A stretch of DNA of 64,000 nt, taken from Medicago truncatula (lineage: Eukaryota; Streptophyta; Magnoliopsida; Fabales; Fabaceae). Numbering within the stretch: position 1 is the first letter of the stretch; each line of letters begins with the position of its first letter. The notes beneath the pieces are model-generated. The model saw only the letters and a program-made list of their open reading frames with translations. It was not told where the DNA came from and ran no database searches. Of the stretch, positions 25,001 through 33,104 are shown piece by piece. The stretch covers positions 11,857,001 through 11,921,000 of the forward strand of contig NC_053047.1 of the NCBI RefSeq assembly GCF_003473485.1, written 5' to 3'. The translations under genes were made by a program, and so were the position numbers.

Positions 25001-27305
25001 GATTTTGACTTTGTTCCTTATCACATACTAGCAACGTGAAGAAAGAAACAAACATTAATTGGGACATTATAAGACAAAACCTAATTTATGCAGTAAAAAA
25101 AATTAAATGAGGGTAAGGAGACATTAATTGTTTGGAGATGTGTAAATTACACTAGTACCCCCATATTTAAGTAGTTGTTCAAAAGAAAGACTTCGGTTTT
25201 TAGTAAAAAATAAGTGGGAGTAGACTTGCTAACTTACTCTTTCATATTTTTAGGTGAGAGTAAGTTAGCAACCCCCATATATCCCCTATATATATATATA
25301 TATATTACATACTAACTTGTAATATTAATAAATTAATGAATAATGTCCCATTTCGATTCCTCACTGCTCATGACCCAATTTAGTTCCTTGCATAAAAATT
25401 TTACTGGACATTTGAAACCTCGACAAAACTAGTCTTTGAAACCTTGTACAAATTGTGCAAAGACGGAAAATTACAACAGAGTTTATATTAAACCAGAGTC
25501 ACTGATTCAACATTTTTTGTTTTGTAGATGCAAAAAGACTAATCGGTATGAAATTTAGCGACGATGTAGTTCAGAGTGATATGAAGTTTTTGCTATTTAA
25601 ATTAATTAGTGACGTCAATGACGAACTCAAGATTGTTGTCAATTACAAAAAAACGGAAAGACATTTTACACCGGAGAAAATTTCATCGATGGTATTGGCA
25701 AAATTGAAAGAGATTGCTGAAGCTAAACTTGGAAGAGTCAAAGACGTTGTTATTAGTGTCCCGGCTTGTTTCAGTAACTCCCAACGCGAGTCAACTCGAA
25801 AGGCAGGTACTATGGTAGGTTTTAATGTCATGCAAATAATCAATGAACCTAGTGCTGCAGCCATTGCATATATTCACACTAAACCTAGTAATCATAGCCG
25901 TAGAAATGTTTTCATCTTCGATTTGGGTGGCGGTACTTTGGATGTGTCTATTCTCACACTTGAGAATGGTGCCATCAAAGTTAGGGCCGTTGGCGGAGAC
26001 ACTCACCTTGGGGGACAAGACTTCAATAATACAATGGTGAAATATTTTGTGGAAGTGTTCCGGAAGAGGTATAAAATAGACATTAGTGGAGATTTAACAT
26101 CCCTTAGGAGGTTGAAGTCAGCTTGCGAGAAAGCAAAATTGATATTGTCATATAAATATGAGACCACCATTGTGATAAAATCTTTAAACCGAGGTGAAAA
26201 TCTCGAATCAAAAATTAGTCGCGCAAAGTTTGAAGAACTCAACGAACATCACATCAAAAAGTGCATGAAGATTGTAGAAAAGTGTCTAGAGGATAGTGGG
26301 ATGGTCAAGAGTGACATTCATGATGTTGTGCTTGTTGGCGGCTCTACTAGGATTGTAAAGCTGCATCGACGTTTAAGTGGTTTCTTTGGTGAGAAGAAAT
26401 TATGCAAAAGCATCAATGCTGATAAGGCGGTTGCATATGGCGCTGCTGTCCACGCTGCTATGTTGAGTGTTAAGCAGAAGTTTCCTTTGAGGGAGGTCAT
26501 TCCTTTGTCCCTGGGATTGAAAACACCAGGAGAAATCATGGACATAATAAGTCCTAGGAACACCAAAATTCCTAGGAATATGGAAAAGGTGATCACCACA
26601 TATTTTCCCAACCAAGTCAATATTCCGATTCAAGTTTATGAGGGTGATCAGTTGAAAACTTTGCTAGGAAGTTTTGAGATTGAAATTCCTCCAGTTCCAG
26701 CAGGTGTTCCTAAGATTCGAATCAACTTCCAAATTGATCATGATGGCATATTACATGTCTATGTCTCGGAAAAACATCTTGGAATTCATAATAAGAAGCT
26801 TGTAATCACTGTAAGTGACAAGGTAAGGCGGTCAATGAAGGAAATTGAGAGGAAGATCAACGAAGCTGAGAAGTACAAAGACGAAGTTAAGAGACGTAGG
26901 ATGATGGTAGAAGCGGACAAGAGACGTAGGAAGAACGCGATAAATGCAGTAAAAAGGTATGCATACAAGATGAAGGATGCCATTAATGATAAGGATATTA
27001 GCTTTATGCTTTTGTCAAAAGAAAAGAAAAAGATCAATGATGCAATTGGTTTGACTTTACTCTGGCTTCGTGTTAATCATGAGGATGCAAAACAACATGA
27101 AATTGAGGAACATAGGAGAATGCTTTCAAGTGTGTTTGATGGAATTATTGTGAAGAAGATAAAGGATGAGGAGCATGGTGTGCAAGAAAACAAGAAAAAG
27201 AATCATTGGTTACCGTTATTACTAAAATATACTTTCCAGGTAGTGTATATAGCTGCAACAAATGACATCACTGGCTTAATATCTTCCATATTTGTGTCTA
27301 ATTAA
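19079..27305 (+). CDS. Hsp70-like chaperone, divergent, two exons (654 aa)
   Basis: Exon 1 is 19079-19265 and exon 2 is 25528-27305; they join in the Asp codon of DAKRLIG, giving 655 codons including stop. The intron position is the one commonly found in plant cytosolic Hsp70 genes. The ATPase domain (about 1-375) keeps [15 protein letters not shown], the catalytic Lys of [33 protein letters not shown] and [11 protein letters not shown] substrate-binding domain follows, and a Lys/Arg-rich helical lid ([20 protein letters not shown]). Odd features: the interdomain linker, normally a run of Leu and Asp, is replaced by [10 protein letters not shown]; the usual DEAVAYGAA reads DKAVAYGAA; the C-terminus lacks EEVD and ends in a hydrophobic segment ([15 protein letters not shown]). 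Cytosolic chaperone ancestry is clear; normal allostery and co-chaperone binding are doubtful. The intron is 6262 bp because of nested transposons. Confidence 0.85.
19980..20213 (-). repeat. 3' LTR of the copia element
   Basis: 234 bp, TG..TA ends on the minus strand; the gag-pol ORF runs into it and stops at 20030, so the last ~60 codons are LTR-encoded. Preceded on the minus strand by the purine tract at about 20214-20224. Confidence 0.95.
20030..24583 (-). CDS. Ty1/copia gag-pol polyprotein (1517 codons, single ORF)
   Basis: Domains in order: gag of the UBN2 type (about 70-220), an [14 protein letters not shown] basic patch, CCHC knuckle [14 protein letters not shown] (~307), aspartic protease [11 protein letters not shown] (~353), integrase HHCC ([10 protein letters not shown] ... 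CVSCQMGK, ~481) and its catalytic core ([29 protein letters not shown], ~546-641). Then come reverse transcriptase ([41 protein letters not shown] ~1139) and RNase H ([27 protein letters not shown] ~1341, [13 protein letters not shown]). No stop or frameshift is present. The first ATG (24583) overlaps the second primer-binding site; the Met at codon 14 (24544, MSSSITNT) is the more usual gag start. Integrase-pol order is copia, not gypsy. Confidence 0.96.
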   Translation of the reverse strand: MVSEPVNLQAKHIMSSSITNTSLPKTEPELSIQSFHQCSSFISMKLSTNNFILWRNQITPLVRSLGVLHHLLSEEKPEEEVKGATGEKSPNPNYSKWITNDGLLCSWLLGTMKEEVLTMINGDTAYEIWTSVKEQLLPATIEKARSLKNMLMTIKKGSRTLEEYLREFKSICDNLAAIKEPVSDQDKVFQFAYGLGPSYETFRVAMLTKPPYPSFSQFLLALQGHEQIQNAQKEEEKSLIEHAQAFFSQRGRGRGRSGRGGRGHFNSQGRGFTPAGRYNGPQNNEFSVKHNHSSKGEKPRQNNESKSACQICRKPNHEAVDCWYRYDYSYQSEDFPQALAALALNDTKDQSFIVDSGATSHMINDAGNLSYVKPYHGNDVIYVGDGNNIPITHTGDVNVVTSNGNLKLKDVLVVPDLKKNLLSVGKFVSDNQCIFEFTSSGFVIKDQSQKMIARGHKKGQLYTLDGGYQEALSAIRGGSPSTVWHQRLGHPNFKILSLLKDKINVTQWVSKPVVCVSCQMGKSCKLPFQSSNKISESPLDKIHCDLWGPAPTTSNQNFRYYALFIDDYSRFSWIYPLKKMSGFLECFLRFQKLVENQLDRKIKIFQCDGGGEFNSNSFLNHLHTCGIELHVSCPGTPEQNGTEERKHRHIVEIGLTMMFHANIPLPLWVEVFLTAVYLINRLPLSTLKNESPYFKLFKRHPQYNGLRVIGCQCFPSLRHQGKNKFSAKTYPCIFIGYSPMHKGYICLDPKTKRVYISRHVVFDETIFPFKPSTIVPSTPNLELTEFPNADEWLDSKLCASLSTSSSSQLVDSISEANKNLSIDQSAQNEANTFSLCDQNCFAEPCSHPAQNQEENDHIEVEQQAEDALIEQQPPLVEEELNQEEGDHIEVEQQVENAFIEQQPPLAEEDLNQPLLRSNRLRNPPPYLKDFVSLATQSPKQYSEPKTLKSAFKDPLWVSAMQEEISALHSNQTWELVPRPSDANVVGSKWVYRIKFEEDGSIDRFKARLVAKGFTQIPGIDYDETFSPVVKHTTIRFVIALSLSLNWSMRQLDVKNAFLHGNIKETVYMEQPPGFVNPNTPNHVCLLKKSLYGLKQAPRAWFDRLSTFLLHLGFLCSTADSSLFILKTSSITTLILIYVDDILVAGNNDSFIKNLLQQLSQEFAIKDLGPLHYFLGIEFIRFKDGLFLTQQKYTNDLLSKTEMLSCKAIATPQVLKEKSPSSDDDIVDATEFRSIVGALQYLTFTRLDITHAVNRACQHFSKPTVTDLKAVKRILRYLKGTQNWGLRYLCNTPPSLYGFSDADWAGCPLTRRSTTGYCVYLGANCISWSSKKQATVARSSTEAEYRSMAHTTAELTWITYRFQDTGVSLSRAPQLFCDNISSLHMSVNPVFHARTKHIELDYHFVREKVAMGALVTRYIPTSSQLADVFTKPLAKDPFFTFRSKLGVYPSPPTSLRGHDKEQSQNPLIGADYKINNDKQSAIINMESNPLNGRNCQGRFHESTTLEYSRYASMFFFHV
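24570..24789 (-). mobile_element. TRIM-type leader embedded in the copia element, with second primer-binding site
   Basis: Immediately inside the 5' LTR, the minus strand repeats the whole order of the TRIM at 28048-28374: primer-binding site and GCTTGTCGAATTCAAGGGCC, the internal 'caccaagcccaaagagtgct', a GTGAGGGGGG tract, then an LTR-like block (GGGAAAAACCCAAATCCCAC, 'tataaagagg', 'cagttttgtaaggatgagtt'). It ends in TTTCAACA followed by a second TGGTATCAGAGC. The gag-pol ATG is the first three bases of that second site's ATGG context. The element is therefore chimeric. Confidence 0.8.
24790..25023 (-). repeat. 5' LTR of the copia element
   Basis: 234 bp, one visible mismatch from the 3' LTR. 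Flanked by CATAC at 25024-25028. Confidence 0.95.
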
Positions 27306-27700
27306 ATAGGATAGTGTTTCATGTAGACACTTTCTTCTATACACACATTGTCCGACTTGCTTATTGTCCGAACTTCATGCAAATTGTCCGACTTGCTTAT
27401 GGAAGTATATAACTTCTGTATATGATTGTAATACATGTATTAGATAAAATATTAAATATGTATTTATATGTAATATAAGTTATTAATTATGTCTATATAT
27501 TAGTATTATGTCAATATTATATTATAGTAATAATTATAATTTAGTAGTATTTTTAGGAAGTTAATAGTTGTTATAGGAAGGTATTGGTGTGTTATATTAA
27601 TTAAGGTTGTAATGTGTGAATGAATAATGAAGAAAGTTAACTCCTTCAAAAGAAAATGAAGAAAGTAATAAATTTTTTTTTCTAATATTATATTATATAA
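27306..27700 (+). other. 3' flank of the Hsp70-like gene
   Basis: Contains three copies of 'attgtccgacttgctta'-like sequence within 27345-27400 and then AT-rich DNA with possible polyadenylation signals (AATAAT near 27620). No other gene is seen. Confidence 0.5.
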
Positions 27701-27879
27701 GATTGCTCATGGGTGTTCCATAGCTGCTACTTGCTTGTGCAATATCCAAGAGGTACACACAATTCTCCACCGTTCCTTCAATTCGGTGCACACAATTGTG
27801 AATTTGTACGCTTGTTTATTGTGACTTTTTCACAAGTATTCCACCGTTTGTTTTCCTAGCAAGAGCGTTCCTCGTAATT

Positions 27880-28545
27880 AACTTTCGGTGTTGATTCACA
27901 ATTTATTGGATTCTTAATTGGAATCGTGAATTATCCATTCAAGGGTTGAATTCACGACAAATCTTCTGGGTCGCAAGTTTCTCTGATCTTTTCAATCTGT
28001 CAATCACTTATTTGATCTCTGCTAGGGTTTGCAATAGCAGACTTTCTATTGGGAAAAACTCAAGTTCCACATCGGATAGATGAGACTCTTGATGAGAGTT
28101 TATAAAGAGGGGGCACTCCTCACTTCACAAGCCGGTTTTGTAAGGTTGAGTTAGGCCCCCAATTTCAACATGGTATCAGAGCTTGTCGAATTCAAGGGCC
28201 ACCTACCTATTCACGCACCAAGCCCAAAGAGTGCTGGGCGTGAGGGGGGTGTATTGGGAAAAACCCAAGTCCCACATCGGATAGATGAAACTCTTGATGA
28301 GAGTTTATAAAGAGGGGGCACTCCTCACTTCACAAGCCGGTTTTGTAAGGTTGAGTTAGCCCCCAATTTTAACAACTTTCGGTGCCGATTCACAATTTAT
28401 TGGATTCTTAATTGGAATCTTGAATTATCCATTCAAGGGTTGAATTCACGACAAATCTTCTACGTCGCAAGTTTATGATCTTCTCAATTTGTCAATTACT
28501 TATTTGATCTCTGCTAGGGTTTGCAATAGCACACTTCCTATGCAT
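27880..28545 (+). repeat. Direct duplication (two ~170-bp copies) bracketing the TRIM
   Basis: Copy one (27880-28047, from 'aactttcggtgttgattc' to 'gtttgcaatagcagactt') and copy two (28373-28545) flank the TRIM exactly. They differ at several positions. Either the leader was tandemly duplicated before insertion, or the TRIM mediated the duplication. Confidence 0.75.
28048..28374 (+). mobile_element. TRIM (miniature LTR retrotransposon)
   Basis: Two ~124-bp LTR copies (28048-28170 and 28250-28374; each contains 'cccacatcggatagatga'-type sequence, 'gtttataaagagggggcact' and 'cacaagccggttttgtaagg') enclose only ~79 bp. The internal part starts with TGGTATCAGAGC (28171, initiator Met primer-binding site) and ends in GTGAGGGGGG (28240-28249, polypurine tract). 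There is no coding capacity. ACTT(T) on both sides could be the target duplication. Confidence 0.88.
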
Positions 28546-28831
28546 CATTTCCACTTATTCTTCCTGATTTCCTCCAGACTTGGTGCGCTCTCCTCTCTGA
28601 CTGCCTAGCCATGTTCGACTGGCAGGCGAAACTGGCTCCCCGAATCCCAATTCCACTGGTGCAATCTCAGTCTGCTAGGGTTTGCAATAGCACACTTCCT
28701 ATGCATCATTTCCACTTATTCTTCCTGATTTCCTCCAGACTTGGTGCGCTCTCCTCTCTGACTGCTTAGCCATGTTCGACTGGCAGGCGAAACTGGCTCC
28801 CCGAATCCCAATTCCACTGGTGCAATCTCAG
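28510..28831 (+). repeat. Perfect-length 161-bp tandem duplication in the LINE leader
   Basis: 28510-28670 and 28671-28831 are adjacent copies beginning TCTGCTAGGGTTTGCAATAG and ending GGTGCAATCTCAG. Only one or two differences were seen (e.g. 'tgcctagcc' versus 'tgcttagcc'), so the duplication is young. Confidence 0.9.
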
Positions 28832-28869
28832 TCTCCACCCTCTCTAATTGTTGTGCGTTCTGCACTTGT

Positions 28870-30350
28870 TGTCCCCCGTGACTGATCAGACTGTTCCACC
28901 TCCTCCCAAATCGTTTGCTGCGATTTTAGGGGGTGCCTCAACTTGTGTTGCAGAAGATGTTCCTTGCCTGAAGGGCGATACTTTCTCAATCAAAATTGGC
29001 CAAGATAAATACTCCAAAGGCCTGGCTGAATGTCAGTATACACTAAGGGTCGGCTTACCTTGATTAAGGGCGACAAACCTTACACGGCACGCGATTTAGC
29101 TTCCAAATTAGGCAAGATTTGGAAAATGGTTTATGAATGGAAGATGGTCTCGCTCGGACGTGGTTTTTATGATTTTCTTTTTCATAATCTGAATTATTTA
29201 ACTCGTATTTAGATGGCGGGCAGTGTTTCTCTCAACCGGGTCTTCTTCATCTCTCACAGTGGACGAAAGACTTCCATCAAGATTCTTATAAATAAACTCA
29301 TGCTTCATTATGGATTAGACTTGTTGTGATGCCTCAAGAGTATTGGCGAGAAAGAACACTAACGGAAATTGCCAGCGTCGTGGGTACTCCTATCTCTATT
29401 GACGCTCCAACTCGTAATAGAGCGTTTGGACTTTATGCACACATTCTGGTTGATATTGATTTATCGAAGAAGGTATTTGATGAAATTCTTGTTGAAAGAA
29501 AGGGTTTTGCCTTCAAAGTGGAAGTACAATATGAACGTCGTCCACTTTTTTGTCATCATTGTTATGTCATTGGGCACAATATTACGACATGCAAGTGGCT
29601 GCATTCGGAAGCAAGTAAAGAAAATTGTGGTAAATCCAAAGTGACTGACATAAGTAAGAAGGTTACTCTCGCGGTGACAAAGGAGCTTCATCTTCTGGTT
29701 CTTTACAGTATGTCCAGTTGTTCCACAAGATTCAGCCAGGGACGTGATAAATAAGGCTTCTGAAGGTTGCGCTTCCTAGACCAACCATTCCCGTGTTAGA
29801 TTTGGTGAGCATGATGATGAGAATATTGCTGAAGAGGAGGGGATGGAAAATATGGTCTCTAAGGAACCTGTTCTTTCTTCTCCATCTGTTTTGAATGTTG
29901 ACCACGCTACTGTACATGATGATAATGTTTCCCCAACTCAAGTTATTCCCTCGAATATTCCAAGTATTGAAGCTCCGGTTGCCACTGCCCTTGTTGATAC
30001 TGAGACCGAATTGGCAGCAGCTCATATATCCACACAGCAAGTTACGGTTCACCTTCAGCTACTGTAGCTTGTGTAGTGGCACCTTCAGAGCCAAGTGCTG
30101 CAGCTGATGTGCATTTGATAGGCAACTCCATCACATCCCAGGATGATGTCCCTGTACAACATGTTAATCCAAGAATTCAACATGAGTTAGAGCTTTGACA
30201 ATGAATTAAAGAGTATGATAAAAAAGTGGTAGAGGAACCTCCATTCACTACGGTTTTCACGAAGAAGCAAAAACAAATGACGAGGAAGGAACTTCTTCAT
30301 GGGAAGCCGACGTATATCACCCGCTCTAGGGGACCCTCTCCAACTCCCTA
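28870..30350 (+). pseudogene. LINE ORF1 (DUF4283 / CCHC nucleic-acid-binding protein), broken
   Basis: Frames shift several times. Recognisable pieces in order: PPPPKSFAAILGG, FSIKIGQDKYSKGLAECQYT, then KGRLTLIKGDKPYTARDLAS with WKMVSLGRGFYDFLF (DUF4283), RERTLTEIASVVGTPISID, RAFGLYAHILVDIDLSKKVF, and the zinc knuckle CHHCYVIGHNITTC near 29570. After a low-complexity acidic region the frame ends at about 30350 with SRGPSPTP. In plant L1 elements such proteins bind the element RNA. Confidence 0.8.
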
Positions 30351-30788
30351 ATGAACTTTTTCTACTGGAATATTCGAGCTTCGGATGTGATTTATAAGTA
30401 GTCTACTTGTTATATTGCGGCAATTTAGAAGGCAATTGTTGTGCTGACAAGTTGGCTGCCATGAGACATGCGGTTCACGACACAGTTTGGTTAATTACTT
30501 TACCCCCAGCTTTGGGTACATATTTTTTTAGGGACAGAGTTGGTCTGCCTAATTACAGATTTCCACAGTCAACTGTTTTTTATTTTTTCTGTTTTCGTAT
30601 TTTTTTTTCTCTTGTTTCGAGGGTCTTGGCCTAGTCCCCCCTCTTGTACATATTTTTCCCCCTTTTTTTAATTATATTTTGAGTATGGCGGCATAAGATA
30701 GAGGTTCTCCAAGGTGCCAACCTAGTTGAGATGTTGGTGCTTCCTCTTGATGCATGTCCTCTCTCCTAGCTTATCCAAAAAAAAAAAA
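30351..30788 (+). pseudogene. LINE ORF2: start joined to RNase H end, 3'UTR and poly-A
   Basis: MNFFYWNIRASDV at about 30351 is the conserved start of plant L1 ORF2 (endonuclease WNIRG). From about 30407 the sequence jumps to the last part of RNase H (NLEGNCCADKLAAM, GTYFFRDRVGLPNYRFP). A 3'UTR ('gtgccaacctagttgagat') and A12 end at 30788 complete the element. Roughly 3 kb of ORF2 is missing. Confidence 0.8.
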
Positions 30789-31053
30789 GATTGCTCATGA
30801 AGATTTTTTTATATATGCAAATTTTTTCAAATTAAAAATCTGTCAACGAGCAATCATTCTTCCTACCTAAGCTTGCTAACTATGCCACTTAGTTACCAAT
30901 AGGAGAGTTCACAATTGTTGATTCCGAGTTGGGAAACCATTAACCTACAAACAAGCAAACAAGTTAATATACACAAGTCACAACATTATACTCAGTTTAT
31001 ACCTTTACCATCAACATGCTTCTATATTGAGTGGTGAGTTTTGTGAAAAGTTT

Positions 31054-31201
31054 CAAGATTTGACATTGAGGGAAGTCATGATTCCTTTGGAGAAATTGAG
31101 AGGATGATCAAAGAAGCCGAGAGAAGTACAAAGATGAGGAATGCCATAAATAAAAAAGGATACTAGCTTGAAGTTTCCGTCACAAGAAAGAAAAAGATCA
31201 A

Positions 31202-31206
<5 letters not shown>
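31054..31206 (+). pseudogene. Hsp70 gene fragment
   Basis: 'ttgagggaagtcatgattcc' matches exon 2 of the Hsp70-like gene near 26485-26505. It then jumps to 'aaattgagaggatgatcaaa', 'aagccgagagaagtacaaag', and 'aaagaaaaagatcaatgat', matching 26840-27040 with gaps. It ends in an AT microsatellite at 31205-31238. A deleted tandem copy or gene scrap. Confidence 0.75.

Positions 31207-31238
<32 letters not shown>
31205..31238. repeat. (AT)n microsatellite
   Basis: About 17 uninterrupted AT units follow the Hsp70 fragment. Confidence 0.95.
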
Positions 31239-31239
<1 letters not shown>

Positions 31240-31240
<1 letters not shown>

Positions 31241-33104
31241 AGATTACGAGTATTTAAAAAATAGTACTTTTGTCTTTAATAAAAAATAACGCTTTTGGGA
31301 ATCATGAAACTTATATCGAAATGTGCTAAAATGGTTATAGATGCACAAATCACATTTGTTATGCATTCAGAAAATTGTAAAGTCATTAGATGTAGACAAA
31401 GATTGTTTGAGAATTTGAGTAAATAATGAAGAACAAATTGCTCCTGAAATACAATATTTTAGTTCAATTGAGAGACAATAATGTACCTTACTAATTACTC
31501 ATGTTATTATGATATATTATTTGTTACTTTGTTATAATTGATATGCAAGTTATATGTGTGTTGCTCATAATGAAAGGATGATACATTAAGCAAGATAGAA
31601 CAAAAGCATGTTTTTCAAAGTTCTTTTTCACATATGATCTTTATAATAGTGATCTAAATATTGTGATAATCTTTAACACTTTTAACAAAGTAACTCGCAA
31701 CTAAAAAATTTGAGCAACGGATACAAAAGATTGGTATTCATCATCTCAAAGATGATTGTTTGGTTGAGGGGCAGAAATAAATATATTCTGCACTCTTTTT
31801 CTCTTCACCATGGTTTTGTCCCACTGAGTTTTCTTTGTAGGGTTTTAAATGAGAAAGATACATCGGATATTATACTCTTTTCCCTTTATTATGATTTTTT
31901 TTTCAGAAGGTTTTTTCTTATTAAGGTTTTTATAAGACATATCTTAGATGGACATCCATAAAAGAATGTTATGAATATATCAATTAGTGGATGTCCATCC
32001 ATTAACTTTCCACTTACTTGTAACTCCTACTAACTAGTGAGTGCATTGTAACGTGATTATTCATTTACCTCAGTATCCTATAAATAGGACTTATATTGCA
32101 ATTTAAAGATATACTTTTAAAGTAGTATAATATACTCTGGTGTTCTTCCTTTATCCTTTTCTCTCAATTCTTCTATACAATGCAACATTTGCCAATATTT
32201 TGATTAATTTCATAACAAATAAAATATAGAGTATGTTAGATTTTAAGATTTAGTTACCAATTTATTTGTCTATTTATTTTTCTTTCAAATACACGTGTAG
32301 TTTCCAAACCTACCAACTACAGGATGTGATGACTTTAAGGTGGGAAAGTCTCTCTCCCTCTTCATGTAATATTGTCTACAGATTTTACCCAAGTGCGATA
32401 GAATTATATAGCAAGATAGTGGTGGACTTTTTTCTTTAAAACTGTGTCACAAATCAGAATTTTTAACTATTTTAATCACAATAGAGTTGGAACCTTTGGT
32501 GAAATAGCATTCACCTTTAAGTTAAGTTTTATTATACTTTTATTTTTATAAAAACAAAACGATATTTATTCATTCAAATTGATAGAGTACATCATCGTTA
32601 AAGACGTAAATGGTGAATCTGCGAACAAATTCACAACACATAAGTTAATAACATAAAACAGTACAATGCCTACAAATAATTGATTGAATTTGTAATTGAC
32701 TGATGTCGATCTTTCAATAGGAACTAAACGAACACCACAACAAGACGTGAAATCAAACGTCATGCAGGACCACGAACAACACAACACCGCACTAAGACGA
32801 CGAAATCATAAATTACACAAAAGAAAAAACTTAATATATGTGAAAACCACTTATTTAGATTGAAAGAAAATAGAAAAAAAATATGTAGAGGGGTCTTTGA
32901 TAAATAAAGGAGAGAGAAAGTTTAAACAGAAATTGAAGTTTCTCTCATTAGAAAACTAGAACCGGCTTCTTTTTAATAATATAAGACACGGTCTTATACT
33001 TATCACCATACTTTTGATTATATTTCATCATGTATAATAAAACCTTTGATGAATGTATTGGAGATATAGATTAGTAGTACATTATTAGTTCTAGTAGATA
33101 TCAG
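31240..33104. other. Gene-free region with LTR-like remnant (31960-32200)
   Basis: No gene. 'ttagtggatgtccatccatt' and 'atggacatccataaaagaat' (31948-32010) form an imperfect inverted repeat, followed by TATAAATAG (32079-32087) and a TCTCAATTCTTC end. This is similar in layout to 13340-13640. From 32490 to 32540 a scrap related to 6920-6945 appears. Confidence 0.4.

Larger units (their letters stand above)
19980..25023 (-). mobile_element. Nearly intact Ty1/copia retrotransposon (5044 bp)
   Basis: LTRs at 19980-20213 (3') and 24790-25023 (5') are both 234 bp and differ at a single base that I can see (20070 region, a versus t). The 5-bp CATAC is repeated at 19975-19979 and 25024-25028. On the minus strand the LTR starts TGATAAGG and ends CTCTTTA, a TG..TA terminus instead of TG..CA. 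A primer-binding site TGGTATCAGAGC (initiator Met tRNA) follows the 5' LTR at about 24778-24789, and a polypurine tract (TTGAGGGGGCA) precedes the 3' LTR. With one open ORF and near-identical LTRs the insertion is recent and could be autonomous. Confidence 0.95.
19482..25276. mobile_element. Foldback/MITE-like element in the Hsp70 intron, split by a copia insertion
   Basis: The left end (from 19482: GGGGTTGCTAACTTACTCCC) and the right end (to 25276) are inverted copies. Each contains a smaller internal inversion around 'gctaacttact' / 'agtaagttagc', and similarity extends inward ~100 bp. Removing the 5044-bp copia element and one target copy leaves about 746 bp. No transposase is encoded. Flanking AT microsatellites hide any target duplication. 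Confidence 0.6.
27701..30799 (+). mobile_element. Internally deleted LINE with 11-bp target duplication
   Basis: GATTGCTCATG occurs at 27701-27711 and again at 30789-30799, directly after A12. Between them are a duplicated 5' leader, a frame-broken ORF1, the first codons of ORF2 and then only the C-terminal RNase H end of ORF2. Endonuclease, reverse transcriptase and zf-RVT are missing, so the element is non-autonomous. It carries the TRIM at 28048-28374. Confidence 0.85.

Noticed and set aside
24882..25067. Short minus-strand ORF next to the copia element
   Set aside because: It is the LTR copy of the polyprotein tail, not a separate gene.
25548..27305. Independent 585-aa Hsp70 starting at MKFSDD
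   Set aside because: Would lack the phosphate-binding IDLGTT strand; exon 1 at 19079 joins it in frame at the expected intron position.
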